A DNA stretch of 5,910 bases from Polynucleobacter meluiroseus (GTDB lineage Bacteria > Verrucomicrobiota > Verrucomicrobiia > Opitutales > UBA953). Made by a program: the position numbers and the translations under genes. The DNA lies in assembly GCA_943323725.2 (NCBI GenBank), contig CALPIW020000105.1, forward strand, positions 1 through 5,910, given 5' to 3'. The notes beneath the pieces are model-generated. The model searched no databases, was not told where the DNA came from, and worked only from the letters and a program-made list of their open reading frames with translations. This document shows, one piece after another, positions 1 through 5,767 of the stretch (its first letter is position 1; the number at the start of each line of letters is the position of its first letter).

Positions 1-1
1 C

Positions 2-628
2 TACGACCTGCCCGCCGTGCGCGGCGATCAACTCCGCCGCATCCAACTGCCCGCGGATTCGCCGCGGCGTGGCCTGCTCGGCCAAGCCAGCGTGCTCACC
101 ATCACCGCCAACGGCGTGGAGACCTCGCCCGTGAAGCGCGGTGTCTGGATGCTCGAGAAGCTCTTCGGCACGCCGCCCAGCCCACCGCCCCCTGACGTCC
201 CACCCATCGAGCCCGATATCCGCGGGGCCACCACCATCCGTCAGCAGCTGGAAAAGCACCGCTCCGTCCAGGCCTGCGCGGACTGTCATGCCAAGATCGA
301 CCCGCTGGGGTATGCCCTCGAAGACTACGATCCGATCGGCCAGCTCCGCCGCGCCTACCCGAACGGTGCCCTCATCGATACCACCGGCGAATACCGCGGC
401 CAGGTCGTCAAGAGCCCCGCGGATCTCCGCGCGTACCTCGTCAGAAACCCCGACCTGATGGCGCAGAACCTCTCCCACCAGCTCCTCACGTATGCCCTTG
501 GACGTCCCCTCGGCTTCTCCGATCAACCGGCCCTGCGCCGCCTCCAGTCCGAATGGAAAGCGAAAGGCTACGGCCTCCGCGAACTCGTCCACCTCGTCAC
601 CACCAGCGAGCTGATGCGCCAGCCGTAA
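2..628 (+). CDS. C-terminal part of a planctomycete-type cytochrome-like protein (DUF1588-DUF1585), 5' truncated by the window
   Basis: The frame is open from the first complete codon to TAA at 626-628, giving 208 residues of a longer gene; an internal GTG at 17 is not a likely start. Visible residues about 1-105 match a DUF1588 region: GLLGQASVLTITANG, then SPVKRGVWMLEKLFG, a proline-rich linker, and a c-type haem motif CADCH at residues 92-96 (275-289) followed by KIDPLGYALEDYD. Residues about 120-205 match a DUF1585 tail, with IDTTGEY and later LLTYALGRPL and LVTTSELM. In this family an N-terminal cytochrome region and DUF1592 normally come first; they would lie before the window. Such proteins are common in PVC bacteria and are presumed exported and haem-binding, but their reaction is unknown. 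The next gene starts 65 bases downstream with no clear terminator between. Family assignment is from recalled motifs. Confidence 0.9.
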   Translation, partial: YDLPAVRGDQLRRIQLPADSPRRGLLGQASVLTITANGVETSPVKRGVWMLEKLFGTPPSPPPPDVPPIEPDIRGATTIRQQLEKHRSVQACADCHAKIDPLGYALEDYDPIGQLRRAYPNGALIDTTGEYRGQVVKSPADLRAYLVRNPDLMAQNLSHQLLTYALGRPLGFSDQPALRRLQSEWKAKGYGLRELVHLVTTSELMRQP

Positions 629-665
629 GCTCTTTGCTGCCGTATCCTATACCCCCCAGAAAAAG

Positions 666-693
666 TAGTAACCAAGGACAACGAACCAAGAAC
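666..693 (+). promoter_or_regulatory. Tandem heptad A/C-rich 5' leader abutting the start codon of the 694 gene
   Basis: Four consecutive 7-base units run from 666 to 693 and end directly at the ATG. Each ends in AAC or GAC, with consensus close to CAAGAAC. No Shine-Dalgarno sequence lies at normal spacing; the only AAGGA (674-678) is 15 bases from the ATG and is not kept in the copy before the sulfatase gene. The leader is poor in U and G and should be unstructured, which would suit Shine-Dalgarno-independent initiation; that is inference. A TATACC at 648-653 could be a -10 element, but no convincing -35 was found. The heptad period does not match codons, which argues that this stretch is not translated. 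Confidence 0.55.
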
Positions 694-744
694 ATGCGCC
701 CCACCCTCCCCCTCCTCGCTGCCCTGCTCCTCGCGCCGCTGGCC
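667..744 (+). repeat. Leader plus signal-peptide cassette, copy A
   Basis: This 78-base segment aligns without gaps to 2352-2429, with 66 identical positions by hand count: 22/27 in the leader and 44/51 in the first 17 codons. Six of the seven coding differences are synonymous. If the upstream bases are read in the same frame, four of five differences would change the residue. Conservation of the protein therefore begins at the ATG. The proteins that follow are unrelated, so the similarity belongs to the cassette and not to gene duplication. Confidence 0.8.
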
Positions 745-2133
745 ACGCAGGCCGCGGATGCGTCAACCTTATCCCCAGTCCCACCCGACGCCACGTTCAG
801 CCAGATCGCCCAGCCCTCCGGCTTCGCGCCCGAGATGCCCAAGCTCAGCGACGTATGTATGCGGCTGTTCAGGTTGAACCAGAAAGGCGTCTCACCCGAG
901 CGGATGCTCGACGCCGGGAGCGAGTTCCACATCACGCGTGGAGTCTGGTCCTACATCGAGGACAAATCCTTCATCGAAAAGGTTCGAGCCAAAGGCTGGG
1001 AATTCCAAGGCAGCCTATGCATGACCTTGGTCGACCCCAAGCTCGCCCTGAAGGACCGCGAGGGCAAACCCATCGGTACGAATGGGCAAAGCGACCAGCC
1101 CCTTTTCCGCGGCGATAACGCGAACCCGGAATACCGACGAGCTTACCTCGAAAGGGCGAAGCGCCTGGTCGACTTGGGCGTCACCAGTTTCCAACGTGAC
1201 GAACCCGACGAAGGCTTCTTCGATTGGGGCAAGAAAGGCCGCCGCGACGCCATCCCCGACGCCGATTTATTGGAGTTCCACCGTTGGGCGCGGACCGAGA
1301 TCGAAAAACACGCGGGCCGTAAACTGACCTTCAGCACCAACTGCCACAGCCAGCCGCCCTTCATGCAGGCATTCGACTATCGAATGACCGAAGTGCGTTT
1401 TCGCTCCATGGACGGAACAAAGGAAATCATCAGCCCGAGCCGCATCCGCGACATCGGTTTATCTGCCCGCAAGGAAAAGAAACTCTTCGTGCTTACCGGC
1501 CAGGAAGACAGGCCGGCCGAAGACTACCGCTGGATCTGGGCGACGAGCTACGCCACGGGTAATCTGTATATCATTCCGTGGGATCAGTTCCAGAACGTGG
1601 TCCTCGATCCGGTCACAAGAGTGCCACGCATACCGGTGAACAAACTTCCCCGCATCTTCATCCCTAAGGAGAAGTTAGCGGACCTCACGGGCTTCGTCCG
1701 CGCCAATGCCGACGTGCTCGATAACTACGAAGATGCGGCCGTCGGCGGCTACGACCTCCAGGACACCCGCTTCGGCACCGATGCGCCCGTGTCCGTCGCG
1801 GGCGGCAGCGGCAAACTCAGCGCCTTCGTCCGTGCCAAGCCCGGCGATGCCAACGCGCCCGTGGCGATCCACCTCGTCGAAAAAGACAAAGGAGCACCGA
1901 CGACCCTACGTCTGTCCACCGCACGCTTCTTCGGGAAGCAAAAGTTCAAGGTCACCCTACGCGAACCGCTCCCATATGACGCGGCGCTGCATGCCCAGGC
2001 CGAAAACGAGAAGCGCTACCGCAGCCTCCTGCGCGAGACCATCCTCCCCACGACCACCGATGACGCTTCGACGCTCGTCTCTGTCCCCGCCCTCAGCCCT
2101 TGGGGCATCCTCGTAGTGGAAAAGACCCCTTGA
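694..2133 (+). CDS. Secreted protein of 479 residues, putative TIM-barrel carbohydrate-active enzyme of unnamed family
   Basis: The start is ATG 694. It gives an ideal signal peptide (MRPTLPLLAALLLAPLA, cleavage near residues 20-21, TQA or QAA), whereas the open frame back to 553 would overlap the previous gene. The mature protein has alternating strands and helices like a (beta/alpha)8 barrel. Features include GVWSYIEDKSFIEKVRAKGW; a strand ending in acids, SFQRDEPDEG (R168, D169, E170, D172, E173); KLTFSTNCHS (210-219); LFVLTGQED (to D272); and ATSYATGNLYIIPWD (P295-W296-D297). From about 355 a beta-rich tail follows, ending SVPALSPWGILVVEK, a C-terminal style seen in glycoside hydrolases. 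E170 and another acid such as E271 or D297 are candidate catalytic residues. I do not recognise the family, so the substrate is unknown. The downstream sulfatase and GH36 genes suggest glycan breakdown in the periplasm or outside the cell. A non-catalytic or sugar-binding role remains possible. Confidence 0.85.
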   Translation: MRPTLPLLAALLLAPLATQAADASTLSPVPPDATFSQIAQPSGFAPEMPKLSDVCMRLFRLNQKGVSPERMLDAGSEFHITRGVWSYIEDKSFIEKVRAKGWEFQGSLCMTLVDPKLALKDREGKPIGTNGQSDQPLFRGDNANPEYRRAYLERAKRLVDLGVTSFQRDEPDEGFFDWGKKGRRDAIPDADLLEFHRWARTEIEKHAGRKLTFSTNCHSQPPFMQAFDYRMTEVRFRSMDGTKEIISPSRIRDIGLSARKEKKLFVLTGQEDRPAEDYRWIWATSYATGNLYIIPWDQFQNVVLDPVTRVPRIPVNKLPRIFIPKEKLADLTGFVRANADVLDNYEDAAVGGYDLQDTRFGTDAPVSVAGGSGKLSAFVRAKPGDANAPVAIHLVEKDKGAPTTLRLSTARFFGKQKFKVTLREPLPYDAALHAQAENEKRYRSLLRETILPTTTDDASTLVSVPALSPWGILVVEKTP

Positions 2134-2136
2134 GCA

Positions 2137-2149
2137 GCCCCAGAGGGGC
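2137..2149 (+). terminator. Small GC hairpin just after the gene 2 stop, possible weak terminator
   Basis: GCCCC (2137-2141), a 3-base loop AGA and GGGGC (2145-2149) form a perfect 5-bp stem starting four bases after TGA 2131-2133. No T-tract follows, so it is not a canonical Rho-independent terminator. It could protect the 3' end or be incidental in GC-rich DNA. Confidence 0.25.
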
Positions 2150-2180
2150 ACGAACAAGGCCGTGAAGTGACTGGTCAGCT

Positions 2181-2213
2181 TGCCTTAGGTAGGGATGCGA
2201 TGACATCGCATCC
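2181..2213 (+). repeat. Palindromic repeat family 1, short copy
   Basis: It begins with the 15-mer TGCCTTAGGTAGGGA (2181-2195), repeated exactly at 5768-5782. A perfect inverted repeat follows, with arms GGATGCGAT (2193-2201) and ATCGCATCC (2205-2213) around the 3-base loop GAC. The copy at 5780-5800 has the same 9-3-9 geometry but a different arm sequence. No CCCTACC right edge directly follows this copy, so it is either a half unit or the left part of a composite with the next repeat. Confidence 0.8.
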
Positions 2214-2222
2214 GGCTGTCTC

Positions 2223-2280
2223 TAGGTAGGGCTGACCACCCTTGGTCATCCGCGGTTGAGCGAGGGCGCTCAACCCTACC
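2223..2280 (+). repeat. Palindromic repeat family 2, complete copy bounded by GGTAGGG/CCCTACC
   Basis: The edges are TAGGTAGGG (2223-2231) and CCCTACC (2274-2280), the second being the reverse complement of GGTAGGG. Between them lie two hairpins. One pairs TGACCA (2233-2238) with TGGTCA (2243-2248) around CCCT. The other pairs GGTTGAGCG (2254-2262) with CGCTCAACC (2267-2275) around AGGG. Positions 2225-2260 match 5875-5910 at 35 of 36 bases; the sole difference, T2249 against G5899, breaks an extended stem here. A TTG at 2256 that opens the sulfatase frame lies inside this repeat and is not a credible start. Confidence 0.85.
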
Positions 2281-2343
2281 TTGATACCCCTAGGTCGGCC
2301 GATGGAACCAGGGTCTTTTCGTTTATACCTCGGAACAAAGCCC

Positions 2344-2378
2344 CAAGAACAAGTAACCTAGAACAAAGAACCACGGAC
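2344..2378 (+). promoter_or_regulatory. Tandem heptad A/C-rich 5' leader abutting the sulfatase start codon
   Basis: Five consecutive 7-base units fill 2344-2378 and end exactly at ATG 2379. Each ends in AAC or GAC (first unit CAAGAAC, fourth AAAGAAC), the same phase and consensus as the leader before the 694 gene. There is no Shine-Dalgarno motif. A TATACC at 2324-2329 may be a -10 element and lies 55 bases before the ATG; the other leader has TATACC 46 bases before its ATG. No matching -35 is evident. The stretch 2281-2343 holds no other recognisable element. Confidence 0.55.
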
Positions 2379-2429
2379 ATGCGTCCCACCCTACCCATCC
2401 TCGCCGCCTTGCTGCTCGCGCCACTGGCC
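2352..2429 (+). repeat. Leader plus signal-peptide cassette, copy B
   Basis: Second copy of the cassette at 667-744, without gaps, in front of a different protein. The encoded first 17 residues differ only at residue 7 (Ile here, Leu in copy A). Similarity fades after the signal peptide: copy B has AALQAAD where copy A has ATQAAD, and the mature proteins are unrelated. Confidence 0.8.
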
Positions 2430-3905
2430 GCGCTGCAGGCGGCCGATAGACCGAAGCAAAAGCCCAACGTCCTCTTCATCGTTTCGGACGACCTCAAGCC
2501 GTTGCTCGGCTGTTACGGTGCGTCGTGGATCCGGTCGCCGAACCTTGACCGACTGGCGGCCAAGGGAACGGTCTTCGCGGCGAACTACTGCCAGGTGGCG
2601 TTCTGCGCGCCGACCCGGTTCAGCCTGCTCACCGGTCTGCGACCGGACAGCACCGGCGTGTATCTCAATCCGGATCAGTCGCACGACATGCTCCGCACCC
2701 GTCTGCCGGGGGTCGTGACTTTGCCGCAGCTCTTCAAAAACCACGGCTACATCACCCATCCGCTGCACAAGGTGTTTGACGGACGCGTGGTAGACCAGGG
2801 GCACGACGCGGCCTCCTGGTCAGTGCCCTACGGCCCCTGGGAAATGGCTCCCGGCGGGAAGCCCGCGCCGGGAGGTTATCAGGATCCTGCGACAAAAGCC
2901 CGGCTTGCCGAAGCCCTGAAGCAAGGCAAGCCAGCCTCCGGCCCGGCGACCGAAGCCTGCGACGTTCCGGATGACGCCTACCACGACGGCGGGGTGGCCC
3001 ACACGGCAGCGAAGCGTATCCGGGAGTTTTCCAAGAAGGATCAGCCCTTCTTCCTCGCGGTCGGCTTCGTGAAGCCGCATCTGCCCTTCGTCGCCCCGAA
3101 AAAATACTGGGACCTCTACGACCGCGCCGCTCTTCCGCTCGCCCCGTTCCAGACCATGCCTGGCGGCAGTCCGCACGGCCTTTCCTTCTACGGCAGCTCG
3201 GGCGAGCTGCGGGCTTACTCAGATCTGCCCGAGACGGGACCGATCCCCGAGAAGCAACAGCGTGAGCTCATCCATGGCTATGCCGCCTGCGTATCCTACA
3301 TCGATGCGCAGGTCGGTCTGCTCATGCGGACCCTGGCGGAATGCGGTGTGGCGGACGATACCATCATCTGCTTCTGGGGCGACCACGGCTGGCATCTCGG
3401 CGAGCATGGCCACTGGGGCAAGCTGACCAACTACGAGGACGCCGCCCGGGCGCCGCTGATCATTTCCGCACCCGGTGTCGCCGGCGGCCGACGGGTCGCC
3501 TCCCTGACCGAGTTTCTCGATGTCTATCCGACTCTCTGCGAACTGGCCGGCTTGCCGGTTCCGGCCCACGCCCAAGGCAAGAGCCTGGTCCGCCTGATGC
3601 GCGGCGAAGACGTGATCCTTCACCAAGCCGCGCTCACCCAGATGAGCCAAGGAAGAGGGAAAAACGGGACGATGGGCTGGTCGATCCGCACGCCGCGGTA
3701 TCGCTACACCGAATGGCGGACCGCCGATTTCAGCGCGGACAAGCCCATTTTCGGCGATCAGGCAAAGGCCTTTGAACTCTACGACTACGAGTCCGATCCG
3801 CTGGAACGCGAGAACCTCGCTAACAATGCCGGGTACGCCGCCCTCGTGAAACAGCACCAAGCCCTCTTCGATCAAATGCTGCCGCATGTGCCAGCCCGCA
3901 AATAA
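2379..3905 (+). CDS. Secreted type I sulfatase, iduronate-2-sulfatase-like (formylglycine-dependent), 508 residues
   Basis: The start is ATG 2379, beginning a signal peptide (to about residue 21); the longer open frame from TTG 2256 lies in a palindromic repeat. Type I sulfatases hydrolyse sulfate esters using a formylglycine made from Cys in CxPxR by a separate maturase. Here the motif is CAPTR at 76-80 followed by FSLLTG, with C76 as the predicted formylglycine. Other active-site features are the metal-binding pair D37-D38 in FIVSDD, K232 and H234 in VKPHLPF, and D335-H336 with H343 in GDHGWHLGEHGHWGK, where K348 closes the motif. The KPHLPF, GDHGWxLGEH and RPDSTGVY stretches resemble iduronate-2-sulfatase more than arylsulfatases, suggesting the SulfAtlas S1_7 group. 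All key residues and both ends are present. The GH36 gene begins two bases after the stop, implying a shared glycan substrate. The exact sulfated sugar cannot be read from sequence, and no maturase gene is in the window. Confidence 0.95.
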   Translation: MRPTLPILAALLLAPLAALQAADRPKQKPNVLFIVSDDLKPLLGCYGASWIRSPNLDRLAAKGTVFAANYCQVAFCAPTRFSLLTGLRPDSTGVYLNPDQSHDMLRTRLPGVVTLPQLFKNHGYITHPLHKVFDGRVVDQGHDAASWSVPYGPWEMAPGGKPAPGGYQDPATKARLAEALKQGKPASGPATEACDVPDDAYHDGGVAHTAAKRIREFSKKDQPFFLAVGFVKPHLPFVAPKKYWDLYDRAALPLAPFQTMPGGSPHGLSFYGSSGELRAYSDLPETGPIPEKQQRELIHGYAACVSYIDAQVGLLMRTLAECGVADDTIICFWGDHGWHLGEHGHWGKLTNYEDAARAPLIISAPGVAGGRRVASLTEFLDVYPTLCELAGLPVPAHAQGKSLVRLMRGEDVILHQAALTQMSQGRGKNGTMGWSIRTPRYRYTEWRTADFSADKPIFGDQAKAFELYDYESDPLERENLANNAGYAALVKQHQALFDQMLPHVPARK

Positions 3906-3907
3906 CC

Positions 3908-5758
3908 ATGAAATCCTTTTTCCAGCTCATCAGTCTCCTGACGTTATCCCTGGCGGTCCCGGCCGACGCCATCGAACGCCCCACAGTCCCTTTACGCGAA
4001 ACCATTGCCGGCCTCCGCATCGAAGCACGAACCTATCCCGACCAAGCCGCCACCGAGTGGCAGTTCCGACTCCGCGCGCCCGCCGCAGGCGAATCTCCGC
4101 TTTACGAAAACCTGAAGTCGGCCGACTTCGAAGTCGCCTTCCCTTCCGGCGAGCCGGTGACGCTGCACTGGAGCAAAGGCAGCCACTCCGATCCGGGCGA
4201 CTTCGAGCCTAAGACCGAAACACTCACCACCGGGAAGACCTTCTCCCTGGAGTCCTTCGGCGGCCGTTCCTCGGACGGCGTGATGCCTTACTTCAACCTC
4301 TCAAGCGAGGGCGGCGGACTCATCGTGGCCATCGGCTGGACGGGTGACTGGAAGGCCTCGTTCACCCTTGAAAGCGACGGTAAGTTGAGGGTTGTCGCCG
4401 GACTTAAGCGCACGCGCTTCCGACTCGCACCCGGTGAAGAGGTACGACTGCCCTCAATCGTGGCGATGAACTATCGCGGCGACCAGATGGCCGGCCAGAA
4501 CCAGTTCCGCCAGCTCATGCTCAAGCAATTCACGCCGCGGAACCACCCCCCGATGACCCTCATGCCGGTGCAGGCCGGCGTGCATGGCATCCTCCCCTTC
4601 AACGGCACCACGGAAGAAAAGCTCGTGAAGCTCGCCCATGATATCGCCGCGCTGAAATTGCCGCTTGATTGCTATCACCTCGACGGGGGCTGGAACGAAG
4701 GCGGCTTTCCTAAAGGCCAGGGCAATCCCCATGCCGACCCCGGCCGCTTCCCGAACGGACTCGCCCCCGTGGGCGCAGCGGTGCGCCAGACGGGGATGCG
4801 TTTCCTTGCTTGGTTAGAGCCGGAGCGTGCCATGCGCGGCACCTGGCTCCACCGCGAGCATCCCGATTGGCTGCTAAGACCCACCGGTACTCCCGAGAGA
4901 CTTCGCTATCAAGAACGGGATGGCTTCCATCTCCTGGACCTTGGCAATCCAGAGGCACGGAAGTGGGCCATCGAATCCATCTCGGAAGAGATCCGTCGCT
5001 CGGACCTGAGCTTCTATCGTCAGGATTTCAACCTCTACCCCGCCTACTTCTGGCATACCGACGAGAAACCGGACGAGGTCGGCCTACGCGAGATCCGCCA
5101 TATCAACGGGCTCTACACCTTCCTCGATGAACTCGCCCGGCGACACCCGAGCCTGATCCTCGACAACTGCGCGGCGGGAGGCCGTCGTCTCGACTTCGAG
5201 ATGATGCGGCGCTGCATCGTCCTCTGGCGCAGCGACAGCACGTGGGGCGCCAAGACTTTCCCCCAGAATGTCCAAGCCATGACCCACGGCCTTTCCTACT
5301 GGCTGCCGCTGCACGGACTGGGCGCCGCCGCCACCGACGATCTCGCCCTTCGGAGCGGGATGGGAGCCTGCGGGGGATTCTCGATCAACTACCGTGACCC
5401 GAAGGCCGTCCTCGCCCTGCGTAAGTACCTAGATCGTTATCTCAAGATCCGCCCGATCTTCACCGGAGACTACTACCCGCTGACCGCCCACAGCCTCGAT
5501 AAGACGGCTTGGATCGCCTGGCAGTTCCATCGCGCAGATCTTAACGAAACCCTCGTGCAGGCGTTCCGTCGTCCGGAGTCCACAAGCGAGACGCTCACCG
5601 TCAAACTCCAAGGCCTCATCCCGCAGCAACGCTACGAGGTCGAGAACCTCGACGGCGGCAAAGAAGTCCGTACCGGCGCCGAACTCATGCAAGGCCATGT
5701 GATCACGCTTCGCGAGAAGCCCGGCTCCACCGTCCTGCTGATCAAGGCGGTGAAGTGA
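3908..5758 (+). CDS. Secreted GH36-type alpha-galactosidase-like glycoside hydrolase, 616 residues
   Basis: The first ATG after the sulfatase stop begins a signal peptide with cleavage likely after ADA (residues 19-21). Residues about 25-225 form a beta-rich N-terminal domain. A melibiase (GH36, clan GH-D) TIM barrel follows to about 520, and then a small beta domain. Barrel motifs are HLDGGW (D259, W262), FPNGL, AWLEPERAM (W302, E304, E306), a QDFN segment with candidate nucleophile D373, NCAAGGRRLDFEMMRR, and LWRSDS with candidate acid/base D443. GH36 enzymes remove alpha-linked galactose or GalNAc with retention of configuration. The segment before D373 reads FYRQDFN where many GH36 members have a KWDxN-like sequence, so specificity may differ. 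The two-base gap (CC) to the sulfatase TAA and the lack of a Shine-Dalgarno site suggest translational coupling or reinitiation. Its signal peptide is not of the shared cassette type, as expected for a downstream operon gene. Confidence 0.93.
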   Translation: MKSFFQLISLLTLSLAVPADAIERPTVPLRETIAGLRIEARTYPDQAATEWQFRLRAPAAGESPLYENLKSADFEVAFPSGEPVTLHWSKGSHSDPGDFEPKTETLTTGKTFSLESFGGRSSDGVMPYFNLSSEGGGLIVAIGWTGDWKASFTLESDGKLRVVAGLKRTRFRLAPGEEVRLPSIVAMNYRGDQMAGQNQFRQLMLKQFTPRNHPPMTLMPVQAGVHGILPFNGTTEEKLVKLAHDIAALKLPLDCYHLDGGWNEGGFPKGQGNPHADPGRFPNGLAPVGAAVRQTGMRFLAWLEPERAMRGTWLHREHPDWLLRPTGTPERLRYQERDGFHLLDLGNPEARKWAIESISEEIRRSDLSFYRQDFNLYPAYFWHTDEKPDEVGLREIRHINGLYTFLDELARRHPSLILDNCAAGGRRLDFEMMRRCIVLWRSDSTWGAKTFPQNVQAMTHGLSYWLPLHGLGAAATDDLALRSGMGACGGFSINYRDPKAVLALRKYLDRYLKIRPIFTGDYYPLTAHSLDKTAWIAWQFHRADLNETLVQAFRRPESTSETLTVKLQGLIPQQRYEVENLDGGKEVRTGAELMQGHVITLREKPGSTVLLIKAVK

Positions 5759-5767
5759 TCGGGAATC

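Noticed and set aside
553..693. N-terminal extension of gene 2 starting at ATG 553.
   Set aside because: It would overlap the end of the upstream gene, bury the signal peptide, and run through the non-codon-phased heptad repeat.
2281..2329. TTGATA at 2281-2286 with TATACC at 2324-2329 as a sigma-70 promoter.
   Set aside because: The spacing between them is 37 bases, far too long for a -35/-10 pair, and no other -35 is evident.
2389..2395. CCCTACC, the repeat edge motif, inside the sulfatase signal-peptide codons.
   Set aside because: It arises from ordinary Thr-Leu-Pro codons; the homologous cassette copy has CCCTCCC there, and no partner hairpin is nearby.
2848..2874. Strong GC inverted repeat, CTCCCGGCG at 2848-2856 with CGCCGGGAG at 2866-2874.
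   Set aside because: It lies inside the sulfatase frame in a Gly/Pro-rich stretch and shares no edge motif with the intergenic repeats; probably a by-product of GC-rich codons.
3193..3210. Near-palindrome in the sulfatase gene with 8-base arms GCAGCTCG and CGAGCTGC around GG.
   Set aside because: Within intact coding sequence (GSSGELR), single occurrence, no T-tract or related copy.
3219..3887. Long open frame on the minus strand opposite the sulfatase gene (222 codons).
   Set aside because: Antisense open frames are common in GC-rich coding DNA; the plus-strand frame has full sulfatase motifs and the minus frame shows no recognisable domain.
4114..4129. Perfect 16-bp palindrome GAAGTCGGCCGACTTC in the GH36 gene.
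   Set aside because: It lies in continuous coding sequence, is not repeated in full elsewhere in the window, and is far from any promoter, so an operator role has no support.
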